A stretch of 48,395 bases of DNA from an uncultured Collinsella sp. (GTDB lineage Bacteria > Actinomycetota > Coriobacteriia > Coriobacteriales > Coriobacteriaceae), in the NCBI GenBank assembly GCA_934650975.1, contig CAKUFW010000007.1:1-48395 (forward strand), written 5' to 3'. A model generated the notes under the pieces. That model saw nothing but the letters and a program-made list of their open reading frames with translations, was not told the origin of the DNA and searched no databases. Position 1 is the stretch's first letter, and each line of letters opens with the position of its first letter. Positions 34,367 through 44,636 of the stretch are shown piece after piece. The translations under genes were made by a program, and so were the position numbers.

Positions 34367-35386
34367 CTATCCCAACTGGAAGAACAGAGCGAGGCCAACG
34401 GCGCCAAAGGCCGCAGCGATAATCCAAAAACGGATAACGACCTTGGTCTCGGCCCAGCCCTTCTTTTCGAAATGATGATGAATGGGCGCCATAAGGAAGA
34501 CGCGCTTATGCGTAAAGTGGAAGTAGACGACCTGGATCATGACCGACAGGGTCTCGACGATAAACAGCCCGCCGATGATGAGGGAAACGACCTCGGTGTT
34601 GGTAATGATGGAGGTGCAGGCAAACGCGGCACCCAGGGCAAGCGAGCCGGTATCGCCCATAAAGATGCTCGCCGGGTAGCAGTTGAACCACAAAAAGCCC
34701 AGGCAGGCACCGGCGCACGCCGTGCAGAAGATGGACAGGTTCACGTCACCATGCAAAAACGCCATGGCGGCCATGGCGAGCATAGCGATCATGGAAGTGC
34801 CGCCGGCAAGGCCATCCAGACCATCGGTCAGGTTCACGGCATTGGAGAGACCAGCGATCATCAGCCAGCAAAATACAATGTAGAGCCACGGGAACGAAAG
34901 ACCGCAGATAGTGGTCGAAAGAACACCGAGGTCAATCGTCAGGCCGCCGGGAAAACGAATCTCGGGGGCGACGCCGCACCAATTGACGGCGAGCACGGTA
35001 AAGGTGACGCAGATGATGGTCAGGCCGATCATCTTGGCGTGAGGCGTCAGGCCGAGCGAGCGACCATGCGTGACGGAGGTCAGGTCGTCGATGAGACCCA
35101 GAACGCCGGTGGCCAGCGTGGCAAGCAGCACGAGCACGAGCTCGGTGGTAAGCTTGCCCATCAGCAGGCAGGTCAGCGAAATCGCGACGAGAATGATGAC
35201 GCCACCCATGGTCGGCGTACCCTGTTTAATCAAATGACGCTTGGGGCCGTCGGCTCGGACCTGTTGGCCGATACCCTCGACCTTCAGCAGCTTGATCCAC
35301 CACGGCATAAGCAACAGCGCAATGGCGGCAGCGATGCCAAGTCCCAAAAAGGCCTGATAGGTAGGATACGAGGGATTGCCGAACAT
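34367..35386 (-). CDS. mraY: phospho-N-acetylmuramoyl-pentapeptide transferase
   Basis: Integral membrane enzyme that attaches phospho-MurNAc-pentapeptide to undecaprenyl phosphate, forming lipid I; 339 aa, ten predicted helices. Catalytic signatures are GTPTMGGVIIL, LGLIDDLTSV with the Asp pair, NLTDGLDGLAGGTSM, MGDTGSLALGAAFA and the HHxxE-type APIHHHFEKKGWAETKVV near 300. Start ATG 35386 follows the murF stop by 3 bp, with GAAGGTG inside the murF end as binding site. Confidence 0.97.
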   Translation of the reverse strand: MFGNPSYPTYQAFLGLGIAAAIALLLMPWWIKLLKVEGIGQQVRADGPKRHLIKQGTPTMGGVIILVAISLTCLLMGKLTTELVLVLLATLATGVLGLIDDLTSVTHGRSLGLTPHAKMIGLTIICVTFTVLAVNWCGVAPEIRFPGGLTIDLGVLSTTICGLSFPWLYIVFCWLMIAGLSNAVNLTDGLDGLAGGTSMIAMLAMAAMAFLHGDVNLSIFCTACAGACLGFLWFNCYPASIFMGDTGSLALGAAFACTSIITNTEVVSLIIGGLFIVETLSVMIQVVYFHFTHKRVFLMAPIHHHFEKKGWAETKVVIRFWIIAAAFGAVGLALFFQLG

Positions 35387-35389
35387 GGG

Positions 35390-36814
35390 CTAGCACACAC
35401 CTTCCACAAAGCGGTCGAGCTCAACAAAACGGGAACCCTTGACCAGTACAACATCATGATTTTCAAGCGCGCCGCCCATGCGGTCGAGCACCTGCTGATA
35501 ATCGGAGAACACCTGGATGCGGTCTTCATCCATACCCATCATACGTGCGGCATCGGCCATGAGCTGAGCCAGCTCGCCGCCGACGCACACGAGCATGTCG
35601 AGCTTCTTGGCGGCGGCATAGGCGCCCACGAGCTCATGCATGCGGGGGGCCTCGTCGCCCATCTCGCCCATCTCGCCCAGGATCGCCATGCGCGAACCGT
35701 CGCAGATAAGCGAGCACAGCAGATCGAGACCGGCAGCCATAGACTCGGCACTGGCGTTATAGGAGTCGTCGATGATGCGTGCTCCGCTCTTGGCGCGCTT
35801 GATCTCCTGGCGGTGGCCGGTGATCGTAAGGCCCCTAAAGGCAGCATCGATCTGCTTGGGCGTAACGCCCAGACGATAGGCGACCGCGGCGGCCTTGACA
35901 GCATTGGGCACGGACTGCACGCCGGGAATGGCCAGCATGGTATCGACCGTGTCGCCCTGACCAAAGTCGAGCGTAAAGACCGGATGGCCCTCGTCGTCGA
36001 CGCGAATGTCGCGTGCGCGGACCTCGTCGTCGTCCGAGACACCGGCCAGCATCACGTCAATACCCGCAGGCTGAGCGAACGTATCGCGAATGAACGGCGT
36101 AAAGTCGTCCTCGCCGCCCAAAACCAGCAACGGCGAGAAGTCGCCGGCGGCGCACATGCCCTGGACAATCTCGGACTTGGCGCGGGCGATATTCTCGCGG
36201 CTGCCCAGGATACCGATGTGGGAGGTTCCGATCTTGCTCACAATAGCAAGGTTGGGGTTGGCGGACTGGGACAGACGCTCAATCTCGTGGAAATGATTCA
36301 TGCCCATCTCGAGCACCAAGACCTCGGTATCGGCCGGAGCGGAAAGAACCGTGAGCGGCATGCCGATCAGGTTGTTGAAATTACCCTTGGTTGCCCAAAC
36401 GCGATAGCGCTTGGCGAGCACGGCGGCGAGCACGTCCTTGGTCGTGGTCTTACCGATCGAACCGGTAATGCCAACGACCAGGCAGCCAAGCTCCAGGCGA
36501 TATGCATGCGCCAGACGCAGCAAGAATTCCTCGGGGTCGTCGATCAGCAAGATGGCGCACCCCTTGTCCTGCGCCAGCGAAACCAGCTCGGCATCGGGCT
36601 CGCGCGTCATCACGACAGCGCCGGCGCCCGATTCGATGGCACGGGAGGCAAAGTCGTTGCCGTCGACCTTTTCGCCGGGGAAGGCGACAAAGATCGTCCC
36701 CTCCTCGACCTGACGCGAGTCGATAACGCACCCGCGGCATACCCGATCGACTTCTTCCGTCACGGTTCGGGCCCCCGTCGAGGCCGCGAGGTTGTTGACG
36801 GCGATCTCTATCAT
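35390..36814 (-). CDS. murF: UDP-N-acetylmuramoyl-tripeptide--D-alanyl-D-alanine ligase
   Basis: Mur ligase adding D-Ala-D-Ala to complete the pentapeptide; 474 aa. The N-terminal domain contains CVIDSRQVEEGTIFVAFPGE, the typical MurE/MurF substrate-binding type. The ATP loop is GITGSIGKTTTKDVLAAVL near 113, EMGMNHFHEIERLS and SKIGTSHIGILGSRENIA lie in the central domain, and DDSYNASAESMAAGL is the MurF-specific C-terminal block that rules out MurE. GGGGAG 5 nt before ATG 36814 supports the start. murE, normally just upstream, is missing. Confidence 0.96.
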   Translation of the reverse strand: MIEIAVNNLAASTGARTVTEEVDRVCRGCVIDSRQVEEGTIFVAFPGEKVDGNDFASRAIESGAGAVVMTREPDAELVSLAQDKGCAILLIDDPEEFLLRLAHAYRLELGCLVVGITGSIGKTTTKDVLAAVLAKRYRVWATKGNFNNLIGMPLTVLSAPADTEVLVLEMGMNHFHEIERLSQSANPNLAIVSKIGTSHIGILGSRENIARAKSEIVQGMCAAGDFSPLLVLGGEDDFTPFIRDTFAQPAGIDVMLAGVSDDDEVRARDIRVDDEGHPVFTLDFGQGDTVDTMLAIPGVQSVPNAVKAAAVAYRLGVTPKQIDAAFRGLTITGHRQEIKRAKSGARIIDDSYNASAESMAAGLDLLCSLICDGSRMAILGEMGEMGDEAPRMHELVGAYAAAKKLDMLVCVGGELAQLMADAARMMGMDEDRIQVFSDYQQVLDRMGGALENHDVVLVKGSRFVELDRFVEGVC

Positions 36815-36851
36815 TGCAGCTCCCCTGTAAACCTAATAATGCTATCGGCGT

Positions 36852-36879
36852 ATTGTATCCCAGTGCCACGCGCGCGTGG
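36852..36879 (-). promoter_or_regulatory. possible internal promoter/operator upstream of murF
   Basis: The 125-bp gap between ftsI and murF contains a perfect 14-bp palindrome, CCACGCGCGCGTGG, at 36866-36879. On the minus strand a TACAAT (-10 like) follows at 36857-36852. No good -35 is seen, so if a promoter exists the palindrome would overlap its -35 region, as an operator would. Confidence 0.35.
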
Positions 36880-36939
36880 TGCAGAGCATGTGAACACCCC
36901 TCAGATCAAACGGCAGGCCACGATCAAGATTGTAACCCC

Positions 36940-38805
36940 CTACTTCGTGTGCGGGATACCCAGCACGTCGAGTGCGTTGGCCATAATGGACTGGAATGGC
37001 ACCGCGGCGGCGTCCGAGCCGCTCGGCGTTCCGTCGAGTGTGATATAGCACAGCACCTTGGGCGATTGCGCCGGCGCAAAGCCCATAAAGGACGACATGT
37101 AGTTTTCCTTGAGGTAACCGCCGTTCTCATCAGCACGTTCGGCCGTGCCGGTCTTGCCCGCCACGTCATAGCCATCGACCGCACCACCAACGCCCGTGCC
37201 TTCGGACACGACCGTCTGCATACACGATGTCACCTGGTCGGCGGCGTCCTTAGAAATCGCACGCTCGCCTTCGCCCCAGTCCTTCTCATCGCCCTTGCTG
37301 GACTTATAGAAGTGCGGGGTCATCATCACGCCGCCGTTTGCGATACCGCCCACGGCACGCGCGACCTCAATCGGCGAGACGGACAGCGCCTGGCCAAAGC
37401 TCATCGAGCCCAGCGTGGCGCCGTCGTACTGATCGCGCTCCTTGACGATGCCCAGACTCTCACCCGGAAAATCGACACCGGAGCTATGACCGATGCCCCA
37501 CTTGTCCACATAGGTGGCAAAATCATCGGCACCGATCTTGCGTCCCACCAGGACAAAGCCCACATTGGACGAACGGCGCATCATCTCGCGCACGTCCATG
37601 GTCATGGTGTAGTCGCGCTTATCGGCGTCGGTAACGATGTCGTCGCCAACCTTAATGCTCGCAGGCACCTCAAACGACGTGCTCGAACGCACGGCTCCCA
37701 AGTCGAAGCCGGCACCGGCCACGAGCGTCTTAAAGACCGAGCCGGGCTCGTAGGCATCGGTAACCAGGCGCAAGTTCATGTCCTCGGTCTTGGCGTTTTC
37801 CAGATCGGTCTGGTCATATGTCGGATACGAGCATGCCGCCAGAATCTCGCCCGTCGTGGGATCGGTGACCAGGGCCGAGCCATTCTTGGCCTTGGTCTTT
37901 TCGACCGCCTCGGCCAGGGCGTCCTCAGCGGCACGCTGGATATTGACATCGAGCGTCGTCACGATGTCCACGCCGTCCACCGCGGCAACCTTCTTATAGG
38001 CGCCGCCCGCGATATAGCTACCGTCCCTTGCCCGCTCGCGCACCAGCGAACCGTTGGTTCCGGTCAAAAGCTTGTTGTACTGTTTTTCGAGGCCCGTAAG
38101 ACCGTCGTTGTCCACGTTTACCACGCCCAGCACCTGCGATGCCAGGTTGCCGTAGGGGTACACGCGCTTCATGGCCTGCTCAAAGAGCACGCCCGGCAGG
38201 TTCTTCTTCTCCAGCGCCGCAGCATCGTCCTCGTCCACCTGACGTTTGATATACACCCAGGTGCCATCGGACATAACGAGATCACGACAGGTTTTCTTAT
38301 CGATGCCCGTAGCTTTGACCAGTGCCGACACCGTCTTGTCAACGTCCTCGATAAGCTGAGGATTCACGGCGATGTTGCGGCATTCGACCGACGACGTCAG
38401 CACGTTGCCGTTACGGTCGTAGATGGTACCGCGCTTGGCATACAGCGTCTGCGCAAGCAAGCGACGTGCATCGGCACGGCCGCGCAACGTATCGGCTTCC
38501 ACGATTTGATAGTCGGCAAGGCGAAGGACGCCCAAACCCAAGCCAAACCCGATGAAACCCATGACGGCTTTGCGACGGGGCAGCGGCGTGCCCGTGAGCC
38601 ATTCGGTTGACGAGCTCTTGCGCGGTCTGGTGTTATGCATTTGAGGACCACTCGAGCTACGGAGACGCGACGCGGGGTCGTTGCCATAGGACGGCCTCGC
38701 GTTGTAAGATGGCCGACCCGTTCCTTGATAACCAGAACGTCCCCGCGATGAGGGACGTCCAGAACCGCGACCCCCGTCGGATGCGCGGCGATAGTCATTT
38801 GTCAT
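36940..38805 (-). CDS. ftsI: septal class B penicillin-binding protein FtsI
   Basis: Transpeptidase that cross-links septal peptidoglycan with FtsW; 621 aa, class B PBP. The cytosolic N-terminus (1-79) is Ser/Arg/Gly-rich and disordered, then one membrane helix at about 80-99. The PBP dimer/pedestal domain includes RGTIYDRNGNVL. Active-site motifs are SVFK (Ser356-Lys359), SSN near 413 and KTG near 558 (VAGKTGTAERADENGG). No PASTA domains follow. It is 17 bp downstream of the ftsL-like gene. The binding site before ATG 38805 is poor. Confidence 0.96.
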   Translation of the reverse strand: MTNDYRRASDGGRGSGRPSSRGRSGYQGTGRPSYNARPSYGNDPASRLRSSSGPQMHNTRPRKSSSTEWLTGTPLPRRKAVMGFIGFGLGLGVLRLADYQIVEADTLRGRADARRLLAQTLYAKRGTIYDRNGNVLTSSVECRNIAVNPQLIEDVDKTVSALVKATGIDKKTCRDLVMSDGTWVYIKRQVDEDDAAALEKKNLPGVLFEQAMKRVYPYGNLASQVLGVVNVDNDGLTGLEKQYNKLLTGTNGSLVRERARDGSYIAGGAYKKVAAVDGVDIVTTLDVNIQRAAEDALAEAVEKTKAKNGSALVTDPTTGEILAACSYPTYDQTDLENAKTEDMNLRLVTDAYEPGSVFKTLVAGAGFDLGAVRSSTSFEVPASIKVGDDIVTDADKRDYTMTMDVREMMRRSSNVGFVLVGRKIGADDFATYVDKWGIGHSSGVDFPGESLGIVKERDQYDGATLGSMSFGQALSVSPIEVARAVGGIANGGVMMTPHFYKSSKGDEKDWGEGERAISKDAADQVTSCMQTVVSEGTGVGGAVDGYDVAGKTGTAERADENGGYLKENYMSSFMGFAPAQSPKVLCYITLDGTPSGSDAAAVPFQSIMANALDVLGIPHTK

Positions 38806-38822
38806 ACTCAGCTACCGTCTTG

Positions 38823-39293
38823 TTACTGAGCGGTCGCGGTCGAGCTAGCGCCCGCGGCTGCATCCTGCGAAAAGTCAAGTGTAACGCTCTCGCTGGGCTC
38901 CACCATGCCATAAGCGCCCGCAAGGTCGCGAATGCGCGTGTCGGCACCATAGACCGAATGCATGACCTCCAGGTCGGAGCTCTCATCGGTTGCCTTCTCG
39001 AGCGTGTTGGTAAGCGCGGCGTTGCTGTTGAGTACCTGGGCCGTAACGCCGGCGAGCGCCACGCGGGCGACACCGATCGTCATGAAGATGGCCGCAATGA
39101 TACAAAACGTTTTAAGAACGCTCATGAAAACCGGGCTTACCGCCTGGTTTGCCTGACGGCCCGCGCCCGTGTAGACATCAAAGCGCGGCGTGCGCTGCTC
39201 GCGGGGAGCAACGGGGGCCTGCGGTGCCTCACGATAGGCGGGCATGGCGTTCATATCATAGGCGAGTGCTGCGTTTGAGGTGTTATAGCCCAT
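38823..39293 (-). CDS. ftsL: FtsL-like bitopic division protein
   Basis: Small bitopic protein of 156 aa in the position always held by ftsL, between rsmH and ftsI. It has a soluble N-terminus of about 55 residues, one membrane helix (about 57-81, LKTFCIIAAIFMTIGVARVAL) and an extracytoplasmic helix with heptad-like spacing (QVLNSNAALTNTLEKATDE). The C-terminus is Ala/Ser/Thr-rich. Primary sequence of FtsL is poorly conserved, so the call rests on topology and gene order. GGGAGG 9 nt before ATG 39293 supports the start. Confidence 0.85.
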   Translation of the reverse strand: MGYNTSNAALAYDMNAMPAYREAPQAPVAPREQRTPRFDVYTGAGRQANQAVSPVFMSVLKTFCIIAAIFMTIGVARVALAGVTAQVLNSNAALTNTLEKATDESSDLEVMHSVYGADTRIRDLAGAYGMVEPSESVTLDFSQDAAAGASSTATAQ

Positions 39294-39383
39294 GATATGC
39301 CGCCTCCCATCCCGAGTACGTTGGTAGTGTGTTTAAGCTTCGTTTGTGGCACGAGCGGGAGGTCCAATATCGCGCGGCCGCGC

Positions 39384-40349
39384 CTACAGACGCTGCGCCA
39401 CGCGGATCTTGGCTGATCTCGCCCGAGGATTGCGCGCAACCTCATCGGGTTGGGCAACCAAGGGTTTGCGGGTGATGACCTTGAGTATCGGCACGTTGCC
39501 GCACACGCACACCGGAATCTCCGGCGGACACGTGCACCCCTGGCTCATCTCCTTAAAGTGGTTCTTTACGATACGGTCCTCGAGCGAGTGATACGAGATG
39601 ACGCAGATGCGTCCGCCCGGGTTGAGCCACCTGGTGGCGGCGTCAAGCCCTCGCTCAAGCACATCGAGTTCGTGATTGACCTCGATGCGAATGGCCTGGA
39701 AACTTTTCTTGGCTGGGTGTCCGCCATGCCGACGAGCGGCAGCCGGTATTCCAGCTTTGATGATCTCGACAAACTGGCCAGTGGTTTCGATCGGTTCTTG
39801 CTCGCGGCGGCGCACGATCTCGCGCGCAATCTGCGAGGCGAACTTCTCTTCGCCGTAGACGCGTAGAATCCGGGCGAGGTCGTGTTCGTTATAGGTGTTG
39901 ATGACCTCAGCTGCGTTTAAGGTGTTGTTACCCGGATCCATCCGCATGTCCAATGGGGCGTCCTCGTTGTACGAAAAGCCCCTGCCAGGGATATCGAGTT
40001 GCGGTGACGAAACGCCCAAGTCGAACAGGAAGCCATCGACCCCGGGCACCTCGGCCGAGCAAAGCAGCTCGTCCAAGTCGCCGAAGTTGCCCTTCAGCAG
40101 CCGGTGCGGTACGCCGGGAACCTCGCGGTCCAGACGGGCGCCAGCGGCCTCGAGGGCCATGTCGTCCTGGTCGACGCCGAGCAAAAGGCCCGTCTCCCCC
40201 ACCTGCGCGGCCATCTTTACCGAATGGCCGGCACCGCCAAGGGTGCAATCGCAGACAACGGAGCCGCTCTTTAGCTGCAGCGACTCAAGCACTTCGCCGA
40301 GCATGACAGGTTCATGCCGATATTCTTGTGTCAAGATCCCACGCTCCAT
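39384..40349 (-). CDS. rsmH: 16S rRNA (cytosine1402-N4)-methyltransferase
   Basis: SAM-dependent methyltransferase (MraW) that modifies C1402 in the ribosomal P site; 321 aa. The start region YRHEPVMLGEVLESLQL is typical, the SAM loop is CTLGGAGHSVKMA, and downstream blocks RGFSYNEDAPLDMRMD and AFQAIRIEVNHEL (here FQAIRIEVNHELDVLE) and CVISYHSLEDRIVKNHF are intact. It follows mraZ after 20 bp, as in nearly all dcw clusters. Confidence 0.97.
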   Translation of the reverse strand: MERGILTQEYRHEPVMLGEVLESLQLKSGSVVCDCTLGGAGHSVKMAAQVGETGLLLGVDQDDMALEAAGARLDREVPGVPHRLLKGNFGDLDELLCSAEVPGVDGFLFDLGVSSPQLDIPGRGFSYNEDAPLDMRMDPGNNTLNAAEVINTYNEHDLARILRVYGEEKFASQIAREIVRRREQEPIETTGQFVEIIKAGIPAAARRHGGHPAKKSFQAIRIEVNHELDVLERGLDAATRWLNPGGRICVISYHSLEDRIVKNHFKEMSQGCTCPPEIPVCVCGNVPILKVITRKPLVAQPDEVARNPRARSAKIRVAQRL

Positions 40350-40369
40350 CCGTTACTCGTGCCTTGCCC

Positions 40370-40804
40370 TTACGAGAAGAAGAGGTCCAGCAGGGCCTCG
40401 TCATCATCGTCCTCATCGGCCGTAGCGCGGTCCCAAACCTCAAGGTGGTCGTAGTTGCCCACAACCGTGACCTCGCGGTCGAGGTTCGCCTGCTTGCGGA
40501 GAGACTCAGAAAGACCGATACGACCGGCGCTGTCCACATCCATCGACGTGGTGCGCTTGTTGATCGCCCTCATGAGCTTCTGGTCGTTGATGTCACGCGG
40601 GTTAAAACCCTCGTGGCCCTCACGACCCGCGAAGAGTCCTTCGACCCACTTATCGAAGGCCTCGGCAGAGAACACGTACAGAGCATCGACATCCAGGGCT
40701 TTAAACACGCGAACGTGCTCTCCAAGCTCCTCACGAAGGGGTGCAGGCAGGGACAGACGACCTTTTGCATCGAGATTGCGCTCGTATGCACCCGTCATTC
40801 CCAT
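40370..40804 (-). CDS. mraZ: transcriptional regulator MraZ
   Basis: DNA-binding regulator of the dcw cluster, 144 aa, two SpoVT/AbrB-type half domains. Each shows the DxxxR pattern: LDAKGRLSLPAPLRE near 11-25 and VDSAGRIGLSESLRK near 86-100. MraZ proteins form ring-shaped oligomers that bind repeats of TGGG type in front of their own gene and usually repress the operon. Such repeats are present at 40909-40949. The short acidic C-terminus (ATADEDDDDEALLDL) is unusual but probably not functional in binding. It is the first gene of the leftward division block. Confidence 0.96.
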   Translation of the reverse strand: MGMTGAYERNLDAKGRLSLPAPLREELGEHVRVFKALDVDALYVFSAEAFDKWVEGLFAGREGHEGFNPRDINDQKLMRAINKRTTSMDVDSAGRIGLSESLRKQANLDREVTVVGNYDHLEVWDRATADEDDDDEALLDLFFS

Positions 40805-40908
40805 GTGCGCCCTCCCCTCGGTTACTCAGATGGCACGTACGCGGGGAACCACCCCGCCTGTCGACGTCATTAATAATATGGGGAACCGCCCCATTTTTCA
40901 ACACCTTT

Positions 40909-40949
40909 CCCCACCCCTTCCCCCACCTCGCCCCACCACTCCACCCCCA
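40909..40949 (-). promoter_or_regulatory. MraZ operator: four TGGGG repeats
   Basis: On the minus strand TGGGG occurs at 40949-40945, 40935-40931, 40925-40921 and 40913-40909, spaced 14, 10 and 12 bp. Helical phasing near 10 bp of TGGG-type boxes in front of mraZ is the known autoregulatory MraZ site. It lies 105-145 bp upstream of the mraZ start. Confidence 0.75.
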
Positions 40950-41162
40950 ATATGTTGTAAAACACCCCCGAGCATATGTTCGAAAACACAATATGTTGTG
41001 TTTGCAGCAAAGGCGGGATGCCACCTGTAGAACCTCGCTCGCGAACCTCAACCTTCAAGTTGACCTTGAGGCGATTTTTACGTCCCTTTACACGCCGTTC
41101 ACATCGCCCCCAAACTCCCCCACCCACGGTGCACACGGCCCACCACCGCGTCGGCGTCTGAC
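40950..41162. other. upstream region of the dcw cluster
   Basis: Within the 461-bp gene-free gap 40805-41265. CGAGCATATGTTCG at 40969-40982 differs from the Gram-positive LexA consensus at one base. An ACAACATATTG repeat (minus strand) flanks it on both sides. Further right, CCTCAA at 41046-41051 and TTGAGG at 41066-41071 bracket a smaller TCAA/TTGA pair, followed by TTTTT on the plus strand. I see no coding frame in the gap; the promoter of the division block must lie here, but no clean -35/-10 pair stands out. Confidence 0.5.
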
Positions 41163-41230
41163 AAAAAAGGGGCGGGCCCCAGATTGCCCATGCGCGTTAA
41201 AACGCAGCTCGGCAATCTGGGGCCCGCCCC
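41163..41230 (-). terminator. long-stem terminator of the pyrG-xer unit
   Basis: Arms at 41169-41188 and 41211-41230 pair perfectly over 20 bp (core GGGGCGGGCCCCAGATTGCC). An inner GCGTT/AACGC pair lies in the loop. On the minus strand six T follow the stem. It lies 36 bp past the stop of the Xer-type gene. Confidence 0.85.
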
Positions 41231-41265
41231 CCCTAATAGTTATAAATATGCAGGTCGACGAGGTG

Positions 41266-42207
41266 CTAGCGATGTGCCAGCGGATGGGCTGCCAGATAGA
41301 CCTCGGTCAGCTGCGTACGGTCGACATGCGTGTAGACTTGCGTGGTCGAAATATCGGCATGACCCAAAATCTCCTGCAGCACGCGCAGGTCGGCACCGCC
41401 CGCGAGCATGTGGGTGGCAAAGGAGTGGCGCAAGGTGTGGGGATGGAGTCCCACCAGTCCCACCTGACGCCCATAGCGCTCGCATATCGCATGCACGGCC
41501 TGGCGCGACAGGCGACGCCCGTTCTTATTTAAAAAGACCGCCGAGGTTTCCGCCCCGCGAGCATGGGCAGCCAACAGAGCGCGCCCATCACCTATATAGT
41601 GCGTCAGGGCACGCGCCGCACTTCCCACCAACGGAGCCAGACGCTCCTTGGAGCCCTTACCGCGCACCAGGACAAACCCGTCATCGATATGGATATCGCC
41701 CACGTCGAGCCCAACCAGCTCACTCACGCGCAAGCCGCAACCGTAAAGCACTTCCAAGATGGCATGATCGCGCAGTCCCATCTCGCCCTCGGGAAAGTCT
41801 TGATCGAGCAGTGCCGAGACATCCTCCACCGAAAGGTATTCCGGCAGGCGATCTGCCTTTTTGGGCAGGCGCAACGCCGCCGTCGGGTTTTGGGCCACGG
41901 CCCCATCGCGCACCAAAAAGGCATGCAGGCCCTTCACGGCAGCAAGCGCGCGCTCCACCGAGGAATCGGAATAGCCTCCGTCGCGGCGGTCGGCGACAAA
42001 GCCCTCCACGACCTGACGGCCCACATCTTCAAAAGACGCAATGCCCGCCCGCTCCAGATAGGCGCAGTACGTCGTCAGGTCACGACGGTAGGCCGCAATC
42101 GTATTGCGCGCCAAACCCCGCTCGACCGCAAGGTAATCGAGATACTCCCCCGCCACCACAGCGAGCGACGAGGGAGTAGCTTCGGTATGTTCTTGGTTCG
42201 CCGGCAC
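41266..42207 (-). CDS. xerD: XerC/XerD-type tyrosine recombinase
   Basis: Site-specific recombinase of 313 aa, most likely one of the Xer proteins that resolve chromosome dimers at dif. The N-terminal SAM-like domain starts YLDYLAVERGLARNTIAAYR. The catalytic set is complete: Arg in YGCGLRVSELVGLD, Lys in GKGSKERLAPL, HxxR in HTLRHSFATHMLAGG, His in LGHADISTTQ and the nucleophile Tyr in QVYTHV. The start is taken as GTG 42207, 2 bp after the pyrG stop; an upstream ATG would overlap pyrG by 150 bp. It is probably translated by coupling to pyrG. Choice of XerD over XerC is uncertain. Confidence 0.88.
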   Translation of the reverse strand: MPANQEHTEATPSSLAVVAGEYLDYLAVERGLARNTIAAYRRDLTTYCAYLERAGIASFEDVGRQVVEGFVADRRDGGYSDSSVERALAAVKGLHAFLVRDGAVAQNPTAALRLPKKADRLPEYLSVEDVSALLDQDFPEGEMGLRDHAILEVLYGCGLRVSELVGLDVGDIHIDDGFVLVRGKGSKERLAPLVGSAARALTHYIGDGRALLAAHARGAETSAVFLNKNGRRLSRQAVHAICERYGRQVGLVGLHPHTLRHSFATHMLAGGADLRVLQEILGHADISTTQVYTHVDRTQLTEVYLAAHPLAHR

Positions 42208-42209
42208 CC

Positions 42210-43877
<1,668 letters not shown>

Positions 43878-43993
43878 TTACCTGCGCTTCCCGTAGAAGT
43901 TGTCCATACACATCTTACGGGTCTTCATTGTAATACTCGAGCAGCGAGCCGTTCGCATTTTTTCTTACGCGCAATCGCATTTCTCCATCTCGA

Positions 43994-44026
43994 AACAAAA
44001 CGCCGCCCGGCTGCCCAGGCGGCGTC
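43994..44026 (-). terminator. intrinsic terminator of the winged-helix gene
   Basis: ACGCCGCC at 44001-44008 pairs with GGCGGCGT at 44019-44026; on the minus strand the stem is followed by TTTGTTTC. It separates the regulator gene from pyrG. Confidence 0.82.
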
Positions 44027-44049
44027 GCTCCCTTTATGATTGCGCGCTG

Positions 44050-44388
44050 TTATCGATCCGCGGCATCGTCCTTAATCATGTCCTGAACGAGCATGCCAGC
44101 ACGGATGCCCTCAAGATACCACTCGCCGCGCTCCGTGAGGCAAATGCCGTTTGCGAGCTGGCCGCCGTCATCGTTGTAACGCGAGACGACCTCGATGATG
44201 TCTTCGGTTTCCAGGCGTTCAATTGCCGCGCGGGCGCGATATGGAGACACTCTCACGCGCTCGGCAAGCGTCTTGCGCGAGAAGCCGTAAAACCCACCGT
44301 TGTCTTCGGACTGCCGTGCGATCTCCATCAGCACCAAAACCTCGACACGCTTCATATCGTTGACACTCGCACGACCCTTGCCCGCCAT
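44050..44388 (-). CDS. winged-helix DNA-binding protein
   Basis: Small predicted transcription regulator, 112 aa, with a winged-helix fold: helix 2/helix 3 region GFSRKTLAERVRVSPYRARAAIERLETEDIIEVVSR (shown in part, 33-68), then a wing with NDDGGQLANGICLTERGEWYLE. I do not recognise a characterised family; MarR/PadR-like is the nearest general description. GAGGAGG 5 nt before ATG 44388 sets the start, 30 codons inside the longest frame. It is a single gene with its own terminator, between DUF1846 and pyrG. No binding site for it can be proposed from sequence alone. Confidence 0.75.
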   Translation of the reverse strand: MAGKGRASVNDMKRVEVLVLMEIARQSEDNGGFYGFSRKTLAERVRVSPYRARAAIERLETEDIIEVVSRYNDDGGQLANGICLTERGEWYLEGIRAGMLVQDMIKDDAADR

Positions 44389-44578
44389 GGCAGCCTCCTC
44401 AAACCGAGCGCGGGCATCACCTGCACCGCGCGCGACCGGCACACCCCATGATGGCCGGCAACATCCATCATGCGGCATCCCGCAAAAGGATGAAACAGTT
44501 AGGATTATTGTATACCGCTCAAATCGCCTATAGGCAGGTAAACGGGCTATTTTTAGGTTAAACGGTGGCTTTGTTGAT

Positions 44579-44614
44579 AAAAGGGGCGCATCGGATATAT
44601 ACCCGATGCGCCCC
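44579..44614 (-). terminator. intrinsic terminator of the DUF1846 gene
   Basis: GGGGCGCATCGG at 44583-44594 pairs perfectly with CCGATGCGCCCC at 44603-44614; on the minus strand TTTT follows. It lies 23 bp past the stop at 44637. Confidence 0.93.
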
Positions 44615-44636
44615 TTTCAGACCAATTTATCCAGGC

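Noticed and set aside
36815..36939. Possible degraded murE remnant
   Set aside because: Only 125 bp, no Mur ligase motif in any frame.
33506..37048. Open frame of 1180 codons on the plus strand opposite murD, mraY and murF
   Set aside because: It is antisense to three intact, well-recognised Mur genes. Its translation is low-complexity and rich in His, Arg, Gly and Gln, typical of the mirror frame of GC-rich genes, with no family motif.
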